Assembly: GCA_019695055.1 (NCBI GenBank)
Contig: JAIBAT010000155.1
Coordinates: forward strand, 1 to 64,000
DNA from: Candidatus Sumerlaeaceae bacterium
GTDB lineage: Bacteria; Sumerlaeota; Sumerlaeia; Sumerlaeales; Sumerlaeaceae
Length of the DNA stretch: 64,000 nt
Reading direction: 5' to 3'
How positions within the stretch are numbered: the first letter of the stretch is position 1; each line of letters begins with the position of its first letter. The position numbers and the translations under genes are program-made. The notes under the pieces were generated by a model. The model was not told the DNA's origin. It ran no database searches and saw nothing but the letters and a program-made list of their open reading frames with translations. Of this stretch, positions 53,824 through 62,453 are shown one piece after another.

Positions 53824-54996
53824 ATGGAACAGACCACAGACAGGAACTTAAACCCCAGGGGGCCGATGAAGCCCTTGTGCATCGGGGGCGTTGAACTGAG
53901 GAGCCGGGTCATTCCGGCGCCCATGTGCAATGTCAGCGATCGCGCCTACCGCGGGTTGGCCCGCCGCATGGGTGCGGATCTCGTCTTTACCCAAATGATC
54001 TCCTCGGAAGGCCTGACGCGTAACGACGAGGGAACGCGGAGGATTCTCGATATCGAAGGCGAGGAGCCGCCTGTGGCTGTCCAAATGCTGGGCTCCAACC
54101 CACAGGTCCTCGCGAAGGCGGCGCAGATTCTCGAAGCCGAAGGTGCGGCTATCATAGACCTGAACATGGGCTGCCCTGCGCGGAAGGTGACGGGCAACGA
54201 CTGTGGCAGCGCGCTAATGCGCAATCCCACGCTTGTAGCGGAAATTGTCCGGACTATCAGTAAAGCTATTAAAGTTCCTTTCACCGTGAAAATGCGAGCG
54301 GGTTGGAACGACAAGGATATTTCCGCAATCGAACTTGCGCGCATCTGCGAGGGCGAAGGCGCGCAGGCCGTATCGCTCCATGGCCGCACCCGCGAGCAGG
54401 GGTACAAGGGGGAGGCTGACTGGTCTCTCATCGCGCGCATGAAGGAGACGCTGACGGTGCCGGTCATCGGCAACGGTGATGTGACGTCCCCCGCCGATGC
54501 CGTGCGTATGATCCGGGAGACCGGCTGCGACGGTGTAATGATCGGCCGCGGGCTGATTGGCAACCCCTGGCTTCAGCGTGCCTGCGAGGCAGCCATGCAG
54601 GATTATCAGGAGGGGCGAATTGCCGACGAGTCGGCTGTGCCCGGCGATGATTTGGTCGAGATTGAGAATGACGACGGCCTTGCCACCATTCGCGTTCCCT
54701 ATTACATGCGCGAGGTCAGCATCGACGAGCGGCTGAACCTGATCATCGAGCACACGAAGATGATGGTGGAGTCCAAGGGCGAGCACCGCGGCGTCATGGA
54801 GATGCGCAAGCACAGCCAGCAATACATCAAGGGCATCCCCGGTGGCAAAACCCTGCGTCAGAAGCTCATGAAGGTTGAGAAGTTCGAAGACATCGGTGCA
54901 TTGCTGGCTGAGTATCGCGACTATCTCGCACAGCGCGGAGCCCAGCAGCGAGCACACAGCCTCGAGATGGAACGTCTCACGGCGGCAGGGGAGTAA
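53824..54996 (+). CDS. dus: tRNA-dihydrouridine synthase
   Basis: This protein of about 390 residues is a flavin enzyme of the DusB-like type that reduces uridines in tRNA. It shows VIPAPMCNVSDRAYR, the catalytic Cys block NMGCPARKVTGNDCGSALM, SLHGRTREQGYKG and VIGNGDVTSP, MIGRGLIGNPW. The ATG at 53824 is used; the Met at 53866 behind GGGGG is an alternative. The extended C-terminal region (~275-390) with helical segments is typical. Six bases separate it from larE. Confidence 0.93.
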   Translation: MEQTTDRNLNPRGPMKPLCIGGVELRSRVIPAPMCNVSDRAYRGLARRMGADLVFTQMISSEGLTRNDEGTRRILDIEGEEPPVAVQMLGSNPQVLAKAAQILEAEGAAIIDLNMGCPARKVTGNDCGSALMRNPTLVAEIVRTISKAIKVPFTVKMRAGWNDKDISAIELARICEGEGAQAVSLHGRTREQGYKGEADWSLIARMKETLTVPVIGNGDVTSPADAVRMIRETGCDGVMIGRGLIGNPWLQRACEAAMQDYQEGRIADESAVPGDDLVEIENDDGLATIRVPYYMREVSIDERLNLIIEHTKMMVESKGEHRGVMEMRKHSQQYIKGIPGGKTLRQKLMKVEKFEDIGALLAEYRDYLAQRGAQQRAHSLEMERLTAAGE

Positions 54997-55002
54997 CTCT
55001 CC

Positions 55003-55833
55003 ATGTCTTTGAGTGAATCAACCGCTGCGAAACTCGAACGGCTGAAGTCTGCCTTCGCAGAAAGAGGACGCGTCCTTACGGCCCTTTCGGGGGGAGTGGA
55101 TTCCACCCTTTGCCACAAAATCGCGCATGATGTTCTGGGATTCGGCAATGCAATGGCAGTCACCGCAAAGAGCGAGACCCTCACACAGCGGGAATTTGAA
55201 GAAATTTGCGCACTGGCCACGGCCCAGGGATGGAATCACCGTGTCATCGAGTATTCTGAACTTGAAATACCGAACTATGCGTCAAACCCCATCAACCGCT
55301 GCTATTTCTGCAAGCATGAACTCTATGGGCGACTGACAGAACTCGCTCGTGAGTTGGGTTGCACCTGTGTGGTGGAGGGTACCAATTATGATGATCGCGG
55401 AGACTATCGGCCGGGAATGAAGGCCGCCTCGGAAATCGGAACCTTCGCGCCCCTGTTGATATGCGAACTTACCAAGTCGGAGATCCGGGAACTGGCCGCC
55501 GAATTTGGACTTCCCAACTGGGCCAAACCCAGTGGCGCCTGCCTGTCGTCGCGGTTCCCCTATGGAACGCAGATTACGCGCGAGGGGCTGGACCGTGTGG
55601 CGGCGGCGGAGGAGTATCTCAAGGGGCTTGGCTTCGCCCAGGTACGTGTGCGCCACCACGATAAACTGGCCCGCATTGAGGTCATGCCTGGCGACATTGC
55701 CCGATTTGCGGATTCGGAATTGTACGAAGGTGTAACCACCTACCTGAAATCCCTCGGTTTTTCCTATGTCACTCTGGACCTGCAAGGGTACCGCACCGGC
55801 AGCATGAACGAGGTCTTGGCCAGATCCCGCTGA
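55003..55833 (+). CDS. larE: LarE-type sulfur transferase / ATP pyrophosphatase
   Basis: This 276-residue PP-loop protein of the LarE family has SGGVDSTLCHK (ATP), NRCYFCKHELY (Cys100, Cys103) and KPSGACLSSRFPYG (Cys180). LarE inserts sulfur into the pincer nickel cofactor of lactate racemase. Enzymes with one Cys sacrifice their own sulfur; those with CxxC plus a third Cys, as here, are reported to carry a [4Fe-4S] cluster and act catalytically. No larA, larB or larC is in the window, so lactate racemase is not shown; an orphan role is possible. Confidence 0.9.
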   Translation: MSLSESTAAKLERLKSAFAERGRVLTALSGGVDSTLCHKIAHDVLGFGNAMAVTAKSETLTQREFEEICALATAQGWNHRVIEYSELEIPNYASNPINRCYFCKHELYGRLTELARELGCTCVVEGTNYDDRGDYRPGMKAASEIGTFAPLLICELTKSEIRELAAEFGLPNWAKPSGACLSSRFPYGTQITREGLDRVAAAEEYLKGLGFAQVRVRHHDKLARIEVMPGDIARFADSELYEGVTTYLKSLGFSYVTLDLQGYRTGSMNEVLARSR

Positions 55834-55855
55834 GATGTTTCTTCTCAGCCGTCTC

Positions 55856-57583
55856 TTACGGGAAGAACATGTAGGCGGACAGGATCAATCCGATCAACAC
55901 AAGTCCCAGGCTGTAAAAGAATAGTTTGAACAGCAGGGAGTTGATGTCGAGCTTGAGATATCCGCAAACCCACACATTTTGTGTTGTCGTGGGATCCAGC
56001 AGCATTCCCACGGCCTGAAGTGCCCCCATGGTGGCGGCTTTGGGCATGAAATTTGACAATAGGCGCGCGACCCCGAAGCCCAGCCCGAATTCGTTCAGTG
56101 GTCCGCGATACAACGCAAGTGGCGATGCCAGCAGGAAGAAGATCACGTAGTAGAACGCGCTGCGGGGAATGATGGGAGCAAGGATCGGTGTGAGCACACC
56201 CTCCACCTTGGGATGGGTTGCCGCCGCCACCAGCATGCCGATTCCCAGCATCAGGATGACCGGGGCCGCAACGTCCGCCACCCCATCCATGATGGATTTC
56301 CCAAGGCGTTGCACGGCCCGGTCGCGGGGAGTGGTCAGTACCCCATAGGCCAGGGAAGCCATGAACGCAGGACCATAGGCGTTATCAAAACCCAGCATCA
56401 GAATGAGAATGAGCGGCAAAATCGGTGTGATCAGGTTCCATTGGGTTGTCACCTTTCCACGCGTCCAGTATTGCCACTGGGTCTGAAGCACGCCCAGCAC
56501 CAGGAGGGCCCCGGAAAGGAAGCAAAGGCTTTTCCATCCCATTTCACGCCCGGATGCAATCTTGTCGAGCACCGGCTTGACACTTTGGAAAGCGGAATCG
56601 TCCCGCAGAATCAGGCGCACCAATGGTTCAAGGTATCCAATGAACGCCAGAACGGCGGTCAATCCAAGAATGCCTAAAATGGATTTCACAATACTGGCCG
56701 CGGTCACGGTGGATCGTTTCATGCGGAGAAACTCCACCGATAAAAAAAGCAGCAATGTTGCCCCCATCACACCTGCCCAAATCAGTGAAAAGCGCGAGAC
56801 TGTTTCGATGGGAATCTCGTAGCTCGTTGCCCTCGTCGCCCAGCCGGCGGGCGAAAGGTATGACCCGATGGGGAAGGCCATCAGCAGCAACCCGCCGCAT
56901 GTCGCCGGCGGAACACCCAGGGACATGAGAACGGGGAACATAACCGTGCCCAGCATGATGATCGCGGGCAGGCCGCCTATCGTCGTGAAGATCAACGCCG
57001 TGATGACACTCATGATCAGCGCCATGAAGAATGGGTTCTCGCCGCCAAATTCCGCCGCGTACTTGATGATGCGCTCGGCGATTCGCGAGTCGCCAATAAA
57101 TCGGGCAAACATGCCGCCGAGCAGGGTATAAATGATGGGTTTGTAGAGAAGGAACGCGCCGGTAGGTTTGACATCGGTGCGCCCCTCAAGGATGGTGGAA
57201 AGGATGCCATCCTTTCCCCAAATATCCACCCCGGCCGCCAGGCCAATTCCCAGTGCCATGAGTGGCAGGGCCACCATCGCCGGAATTTTTCGAATGGCGA
57301 TGGATGTGGCGATGATGATAAACAATATGAGGATGAGTGATGCGCGGAGAATCTGTTCCCCCGTCACGGGAGGCAGTTGAATGGCACCTTTGGCTGCTGC
57401 GGTTCCCGAGGTTACCTCCGCTGTGGCCGTCGTCAGGCTGTCTGCTGCCTGCGCACCCGCAGTAAGGAACATTATCAGAATCAGCAGGGGAAAGACAGCC
57501 AGCCGCAACAATCCAATCGGCACAGGAAGGAGTTGGAAACACCTCCTTGGATAACTCGATGCAGGGTCCAGATCAGGCCTCAC
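55856..57583 (-). CDS. Ion-transporter-superfamily permease (GntP/CitMHS/DctM-like)
   Basis: This 575-residue protein has twelve or more hydrophobic segments and a long N-terminal segment with a possible signal (LLILIMFLTAGAQA). It is arranged like IT-superfamily carriers, with a hairpin-loop signature GGLPAIIMLGTVMFP and FPIGSYLSPAGW in the first half and ALYRGPLNEFGLGFGV in the second. Probably exports or imports an organic anion; substrate unknown. Starts at GTG 57583, overlapping the DUF4416 gene by 11 bases. Confidence 0.7.
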   Translation of the reverse strand: MRPDLDPASSYPRRCFQLLPVPIGLLRLAVFPLLILIMFLTAGAQAADSLTTATAEVTSGTAAAKGAIQLPPVTGEQILRASLILILFIIIATSIAIRKIPAMVALPLMALGIGLAAGVDIWGKDGILSTILEGRTDVKPTGAFLLYKPIIYTLLGGMFARFIGDSRIAERIIKYAAEFGGENPFFMALIMSVITALIFTTIGGLPAIIMLGTVMFPVLMSLGVPPATCGGLLLMAFPIGSYLSPAGWATRATSYEIPIETVSRFSLIWAGVMGATLLLFLSVEFLRMKRSTVTAASIVKSILGILGLTAVLAFIGYLEPLVRLILRDDSAFQSVKPVLDKIASGREMGWKSLCFLSGALLVLGVLQTQWQYWTRGKVTTQWNLITPILPLILILMLGFDNAYGPAFMASLAYGVLTTPRDRAVQRLGKSIMDGVADVAAPVILMLGIGMLVAAATHPKVEGVLTPILAPIIPRSAFYYVIFFLLASPLALYRGPLNEFGLGFGVARLLSNFMPKAATMGALQAVGMLLDPTTTQNVWVCGYLKLDINSLLFKLFFYSLGLVLIGLILSAYMFFP

Positions 57584-58121
57584 GGCTGAGTCCCTGATTT
57601 AAGTAAGCGTGAAACTTCTCCCGGACCTCTCCGAAAAAAGACAGCGCGGCAGGGGGCAGGTGATCAGGATACGTCCAGGGCCAGCCCACGAACCCCTCTG
57701 GGCGCCTGTAGTGCAACGTCACTTCAGCAAAAATCCCGCCCCCAAGGAAGATACGGTGCTCGTAGTCCTTGGTGGTGGCCAGCACCACCTTGCTCAGGTT
57801 CACATAGCCCGGATCAATGTTTACGGTGCGCTTGCCGCCAGCCCCATGGGTGTCTTCCAACTTGTTGGTGAAACGCTTAAAGTCGGGCAATTCCCCCAGA
57901 AAGATCGGCCGCTCCGTGGAGATCCACTGCCTTAGCAGGCCCGAGCCCATCTCCGCTTCATAGTAGTTGGACTGATCAAAGGGGATGATCGGTGACTGAG
58001 TCTCAATCGCCGAGAAATCGAGGGCGAGACGCTTCCTCGCGACCTCCAGCATTTCCTCCGACGTTGCGATCAATCCAAAAAACAATTTGCCTTGCTGCGG
58101 TGCGGTTTTGAGGGCGCCCAT
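57573..58121 (-). CDS. DUF4416 family protein
   Basis: This 182-residue protein matches the uncharacterised DUF4416 family along its length: KLFFGLIAT, FDQSNYYEAEMG, RPIFLGELPDFKR, KRTVNIDPGYVNLSKVVLAT, YEHRIFLGGGIFAEVTLHYR. AAGGAG 6 bases before the ATG at 58121 fixes the start. No role is known. It is adjacent to a GT-C membrane protein (gap 11) and overlaps the permease gene. Confidence 0.87.
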   Translation of the reverse strand: MGALKTAPQQGKLFFGLIATSEEMLEVARKRLALDFSAIETQSPIIPFDQSNYYEAEMGSGLLRQWISTERPIFLGELPDFKRFTNKLEDTHGAGGKRTVNIDPGYVNLSKVVLATTKDYEHRIFLGGGIFAEVTLHYRRPEGFVGWPWTYPDHLPPAALSFFGEVREKFHAYLNQGLSREA

Positions 58122-58132
58122 GGGTCTCCTTG

Positions 58133-59530
58133 TCAGTTGTGCCGATACAGCGAAATCAATTGGGCCGCTGCAAACAAAATCAGAAATCCGTACCAGGCCG
58201 CAACCCAACGCTTCCGCTGCGGGTTCACGATTCCAATGGCCGCAAAGGTTGTCAGGATGACCTCCGTGTAAAGTCGCTGCCGGGGCGAATCACCGGCGAA
58301 GGTCAGCAGTCTCAGCATCCACGCAAGGGCCAGCGTCACAAACGGAACGATCACCAGCAGATTGTTTCGCCGCGCGGCTAGATGCAAACCGGCAAACCCC
58401 AGCGGATAGACCACCAGATACAGGAACCACATTCCGGGGTAAAGCCCGTAGAGCGGGTTCGGGCCGATGGCTTTCACCCAGGCATAAGGTGCAAGCAGCA
58501 GCCGCGGCACGCCCGCCGCAAAGTACTTGATGGAGCCTGTGGTCGTCTTGGCTTCAGCCGGGAGAAGCGTTGTGAGGCTATGCATGAGCTGGGCCACATA
58601 GGTGCCGCCACGGTCCGAGTAGGTCACGAGTGCCAGCGCAATGGCCGCCGTTGCCACCCCTATTGACACGTAGCGCCGCGGCACCAGGCTCAACACGTAA
58701 GCCGCTCCGCCCACCACGAGAAAGGCGGCGGAATAGACGCGAACGGTGGCCACGATGGGAATCATGAGAATGCAGCCCAATCCCGGCAAAATCCTCCGGG
58801 AAAACAGGAAATCCATGGATTGGACGAGGGCCACGGCAAAGACGAGCGAAAGGAAACAGTCCTTGAGGATCCAGGTTCCCCAGTAGGCGTAGCAGAGATT
58901 CAGGCTGGCCAGCAACGCCGCGGCTCGCGGAATGGTGTAATCTGTCCCCTCGGCATCATTGCTCTTGCCACGGCCTGAAACCGCGAGCGTCAGGCCCATC
59001 AAATATCCAACCGCCGGAATCAGCGAAATGCAGAAAACGTTGAAGGCGATGGCTGCGAGCGGCTTTCCGCCAAACAGGTAAAACGCGCAAGCCAGCGCCC
59101 TCTGGTATCCTGTGTGAAGAGTCCCAAGGTAGGGGAGCGTACCCTTCAGGGAGAGTGCCGGATAAAATCCTTCCGACCAGGCCTTGCTTATGGCGCGGCC
59201 TTCCAAAAGGTATTGGTAGTCGTCCAACATGACGTAGTGGACTTCCGGATTGTGGTATCCAAACGCAGTGACGACAATTGTGTTGATGAGCAAAGCCACT
59301 CCGCAACAGCCCGCAATCCAACTCTTCTCGGTCCTTGGCAGGGGCGCCACGCGGAATGCAAAGTAGACCAGGGCGATGGCAAACGGGGAAATCCAAATCA
59401 GGGCAGGAATGGAACTCCGCAATGCAATCGCACCAACCACAGCCACAACACAGGCCAGGTCCAACCGCTGCTTCCGGAGATTCTCCAGGAACAATCTCGA
59501 CTGGCTGCTTTGGAACTGCAAATGGCTCAT
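58133..59530 (-). CDS. Polytopic membrane protein, probable GT-C-type glycosyltransferase
   Basis: This 465-residue protein has about eleven hydrophobic segments. The first loop after helix 3 includes VMLDDYQYLLEGRAISKAW, the acidic first-loop pattern of GT-C enzymes. No exact family recognised. It opens a three-gene unit with DUF4416 and the permease on the same strand. Confidence 0.65.
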   Translation of the reverse strand: MSHLQFQSSQSRLFLENLRKQRLDLACVVAVVGAIALRSSIPALIWISPFAIALVYFAFRVAPLPRTEKSWIAGCCGVALLINTIVVTAFGYHNPEVHYVMLDDYQYLLEGRAISKAWSEGFYPALSLKGTLPYLGTLHTGYQRALACAFYLFGGKPLAAIAFNVFCISLIPAVGYLMGLTLAVSGRGKSNDAEGTDYTIPRAAALLASLNLCYAYWGTWILKDCFLSLVFAVALVQSMDFLFSRRILPGLGCILMIPIVATVRVYSAAFLVVGGAAYVLSLVPRRYVSIGVATAAIALALVTYSDRGGTYVAQLMHSLTTLLPAEAKTTTGSIKYFAAGVPRLLLAPYAWVKAIGPNPLYGLYPGMWFLYLVVYPLGFAGLHLAARRNNLLVIVPFVTLALAWMLRLLTFAGDSPRQRLYTEVILTTFAAIGIVNPQRKRWVAAWYGFLILFAAAQLISLYRHN

Positions 59531-59582
59531 GACCCCACGTCCATGCCGCAGCTATGGGCCTGAATCCATTGGTTTTTTAGGC

Positions 59583-59622
59583 AAAAAAAATGGCGGCATG
59601 ACCCATTGGGGATCATGCCGCC
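59583..59622 (-). terminator. Rho-independent terminator of carD
   Basis: On the minus strand a perfect 10-bp stem (59622-59613 with 59601-59592) is followed by eight T. It begins 20 bases after the carD stop. Confidence 0.92.
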
Positions 59623-59642
59623 CGGTTCGATTGAATTACGGT

Positions 59643-60185
59643 CTATAGGGGTGCCGCAGCGTTCTTTTTGCGGGCCTCGCGGTCTTTTTGGACCTTTTTC
59701 TTGTACATCTGCTTGAGCGAGTCGTTGATGTCGTCGAGAGTCTTATTCTTGGCGTCGGCGCGAATGTAGGTGATTTCATCCACAAGAAACTTCCGCGCCT
59801 GCTCCATGATTTCGCGCTCCTTGCCCTTCAGTTCGTTTGACTGGTCCAGGGTGTAGAGGTCGCGCAGCAGCTTGGAAATCCGCGACGGATCCCCGCTGTT
59901 GATAATCTCGCGGTATGCCGTGTACTGCATGCGGGCGTCGTTACGGTTGGGCGACGTCGGAACCTTGAGCAGCGCGATGACCTTCTTGGCCTCATCCTTG
60001 GACATGGGCTTGCGCACGCCGCGCTTCACGATCTGATCACGGGGAACCAGCACGGTCGTGTTATTGGGCGCGTGAAATACGTAGTACTCCTTTGTCTGCG
60101 CATCAACGGTCATGCGGCGAATGCCCTCAACCTGGCAAATGCCGATGCTTGGCTCCACAACGGTGTCGCCGATTTTGAATTCCAT
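59643..60185 (-). CDS. carD: CarD/CdnL-family transcriptional regulator
   Basis: This 180-residue protein has an RNA-polymerase-interacting domain with the Tudor-like fold at the N-terminus (FKIGDTVVEPSIGICQVEGIRR, YYVFHAPNNTTVLVPRDQI) and a helical C-terminal DNA-binding domain (~75-150). Mycobacterial and myxobacterial homologues stabilise open promoter complexes at rRNA and housekeeping promoters. The last ~35 residues are Lys-rich. It has its own terminator. Confidence 0.9.
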   Translation of the reverse strand: MEFKIGDTVVEPSIGICQVEGIRRMTVDAQTKEYYVFHAPNNTTVLVPRDQIVKRGVRKPMSKDEAKKVIALLKVPTSPNRNDARMQYTAYREIINSGDPSRISKLLRDLYTLDQSNELKGKEREIMEQARKFLVDEITYIRADAKNKTLDDINDSLKQMYKKKVQKDREARKKNAAAPL

Positions 60186-60305
60186 GTTTCTCCCACTGCC
60201 TTTCAGAGTGATATGCGCTGTAAATCAAGTGCTTGTAGCGGATTAGGTGCGCATGGAGGGCGCAAAAAATGCGATATGCGCCTGATTCCGGTGAATTCTA
60301 TACAA

Positions 60306-60683
60306 TCAAGATGCCCAAGCCATTCGTGGAGCGTCTCCCCACAATCTTTCCATGTCATAATGGTCCCGAATGTCGCCCGTCATGGCATGCACGATGACAT
60401 CTCCGTAATCGAAAACGAGCCAATCTGTGACATTGCGACCATCCACGTGCAGCGCCTTGATTCCGGCCGTTTCCATCAGGTCCTCCACACGCTTTCCCAG
60501 CGAACGAACATGGTTGTGGGACGACGCCGTGCAAAGGACGAAGTAGTCCGTGACGTTGGAGATGTCGCGCACATCCAGCACGATAATCTCCGTGGCTTTG
60601 CCGTCCTCGGCGGCCATGGCGGCAACCCTGGCCTTCTCCTCGCCCGACAGTACAACCCTGCGCTCAACTGTGGTTTCAAGCAT
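60306..60683 (-). CDS. rsfS: Ribosomal silencing factor RsfS
   Basis: This 125-residue protein binds L14 on the 50S subunit and blocks subunit joining in starved cells. Family pattern: KATEIIVLDVRDISNVTDYFVLCTA, then VRSLGKRVEDLME, and DWLVFDYGDVIVHAMTGDIRDHYDMERLWGDA; each phrase is intact. Starts 8 bases inside the yqeK gene, as is common for this pair. Confidence 0.94.
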   Translation of the reverse strand: MLETTVERRVVLSGEEKARVAAMAAEDGKATEIIVLDVRDISNVTDYFVLCTASSHNHVRSLGKRVEDLMETAGIKALHVDGRNVTDWLVFDYGDVIVHAMTGDIRDHYDMERLWGDAPRMAWAS

Positions 60684-61242
60684 GTTTCAGGCTCTCCATC
60701 ATTTCATAGACTCGTGGGTGAACCGGGCGACCCGTTTCCTCCACATGTAACACTTTCTTCCCCAGCGCGGCAGATAGGCCGCCGACGAGGTCGCGCCGAA
60801 TGGCGATACGGGCCTCCTCGACTCCGGGGAAATTTCGCGTTGGCTCGCAGAAATCCGCGGCCATGAGCACCGTCAGCGTGCGGGACGGGTTGGCGCATCC
60901 CGTCGGGTGAAAGCGGATGGCGTCCAGAACTTCCTGGTCCTCCACCCCAAACTCCTTGCGCGCGATGTGCGCGCCCACCGGTGCGTGTAGGATGTTGGGG
61001 AAATCCCGGTCCGGAGTGCCCTCGCAGCAGCCGGATTCATCCGCAATCTGAAGCAGGCGGTCGCGCCCCATGCATTTTGCGCAGTCGTGAAGATGGGCGG
61101 CCAGGCAGACTTTCTCGATATCCGCTTCAAGGAGAGGGGCAAAGACCAGGGCGGTCTGGACGACACCAAGGGAATGCAGGAAACGCTTCGAATCCAATTC
61201 CCGATTTAGATAACCAACTATTCTACTATATAAGGCCTTCAC
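60676..61242 (-). CDS. yqeK: HD-domain hydrolase YqeK (diadenosine tetraphosphatase type)
   Basis: This protein of about 188 residues uses GTG 61242, chosen to match the family start (VKALYSRIVGYLNRELD). HD metal residues: RFLHSLGVVQTA, AAHLHDCAK. Symmetric Ap4A hydrolase activity is established for B. subtilis YqeK. The same frame stays open for another 400 codons upstream, but that part is antisense to the carrier gene and lacks family similarity. Overlaps rsfS; nadD, the usual third member, is absent. Confidence 0.88.
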   Translation of the reverse strand: MKALYSRIVGYLNRELDSKRFLHSLGVVQTALVFAPLLEADIEKVCLAAHLHDCAKCMGRDRLLQIADESGCCEGTPDRDFPNILHAPVGAHIARKEFGVEDQEVLDAIRFHPTGCANPSRTLTVLMAADFCEPTRNFPGVEEARIAIRRDLVGGLSAALGKKVLHVEETGRPVHPRVYEMMESLKHA

Positions 61243-61419
61243 TCTCTCGCTTTTTCCACCGTCAACATTATCAACAGGAGCATATAGCAAATTCACCCCA
61301 GCAGGTCGGGCGGGAAAATTCCAATAAAATCCGCAGGGAACCAGGACAAATTCGCCACGCTGGCTTTTTAACCCCTTGCATCCGCCCCATCGGGGAAACT
61401 CAATCGCGTCCAACTCACC

Positions 61420-62382
61420 ATGCAATTTGCCAATTTCACCGCGGCCATTGGAGCCATGACCACTATTTTTGCCGTCGGGGCATTTGGCTTCCTGGCGGTA
61501 AAGCGGGGACTTTTGACGCCGAACGGCGTCAGTGAACTCGCCCGCGTCCTCGTAGCCTTCTTTCTGCCCGGCACCCTGTTTAACGCCATGTACAGCCAGT
61601 ATTCCCCCGACAAGGGCCCCTACATGATCATGGCAGTGGGGACACAAATTGCCTTCTTCGTCGGAGGAGCCGTGCTGGCTTTCGGCGCGCATCGCCTGCT
61701 TAAGGTCCAGAGCGCCGTCGGCACCGTCGCCGCGCTCAGCTCCCTCCAGAACAATATTTATCTGCCTCTGCCCATTGCCATGGCGATCCTGGCCTCCCCC
61801 GCGGAGCAGGCTCGGGCTCAATTCTACATTGGCAGCTTCGTACTCGCCTTCACGCCGCTCCTTTGGTCCGTCGGGGTGATCCTTCTCAAGGAGCGCCGCG
61901 ACGTGGGGGTGCCGATCATCAAGATGCTGGGCAATGCCCTGAATCCCCCGTTCATCGCTGCCGTTGCAGGTGTGATTGTGAAACACATCTCCCTGAAGTA
62001 CGGTTGGGGCATGCCGACCGTAGCCACCGGAATCTTGAAACTGTGCTCCGACGCCACTGTCCCCATGGCCATGCTGGTCCTTGGCGGTATCATGGCCGAG
62101 GTGAAATGGTCCCACGATTTTGAGGTGAAGGCGGTCCTGACGGTCGGGATCATCAAGCTCCTCGTCATCCCTGCCGCCGCATTGGCATTCATCCGGTTCA
62201 ATGGCGGCCTGGACCCAATTTTCGGTTTCGTGATGCTGCTGGAGGCGGCCTCGCCACCCGCCACCAACATCTCGCTCGCGGCACGCACCTTTGGTGGCAA
62301 GACCAGCCTCATCGCCTTGACCCTGTTCATCACCTACCTCATCTCCATGCTCACCCTGCCCTTGTGGCTGGCGGTCCGTTAG
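61420..62382 (+). CDS. Auxin efflux carrier (AEC) family transporter
   Basis: This 320-residue protein has about ten hydrophobic helices. The crossover motif LNPPFIAAVAGV and the C-terminal ASPPATNISLAA match bacterial AEC/MTP members, which carry malate, malonate or other organic anions. Substrate unknown. Convergent-free: divergent from yqeK, and followed by polA after 72 bases. Confidence 0.85.
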   Translation: MQFANFTAAIGAMTTIFAVGAFGFLAVKRGLLTPNGVSELARVLVAFFLPGTLFNAMYSQYSPDKGPYMIMAVGTQIAFFVGGAVLAFGAHRLLKVQSAVGTVAALSSLQNNIYLPLPIAMAILASPAEQARAQFYIGSFVLAFTPLLWSVGVILLKERRDVGVPIIKMLGNALNPPFIAAVAGVIVKHISLKYGWGMPTVATGILKLCSDATVPMAMLVLGGIMAEVKWSHDFEVKAVLTVGIIKLLVIPAAALAFIRFNGGLDPIFGFVMLLEAASPPATNISLAARTFGGKTSLIALTLFITYLISMLTLPLWLAVR

Positions 62383-62453
62383 GGCACCCGGCGGAATAAT
62401 CCACCTCAGAACAGGATTGACCCGCCAACCTGCAACTCGCACGTTCTGAGGCC

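Noticed and set aside
61243..62442. A 400-codon N-terminal extension of YqeK on the minus strand
   Set aside because: It is antisense to the AEC carrier gene, shows no domain, and YqeK is complete from the GTG at 61242. High GC keeps antisense frames open.
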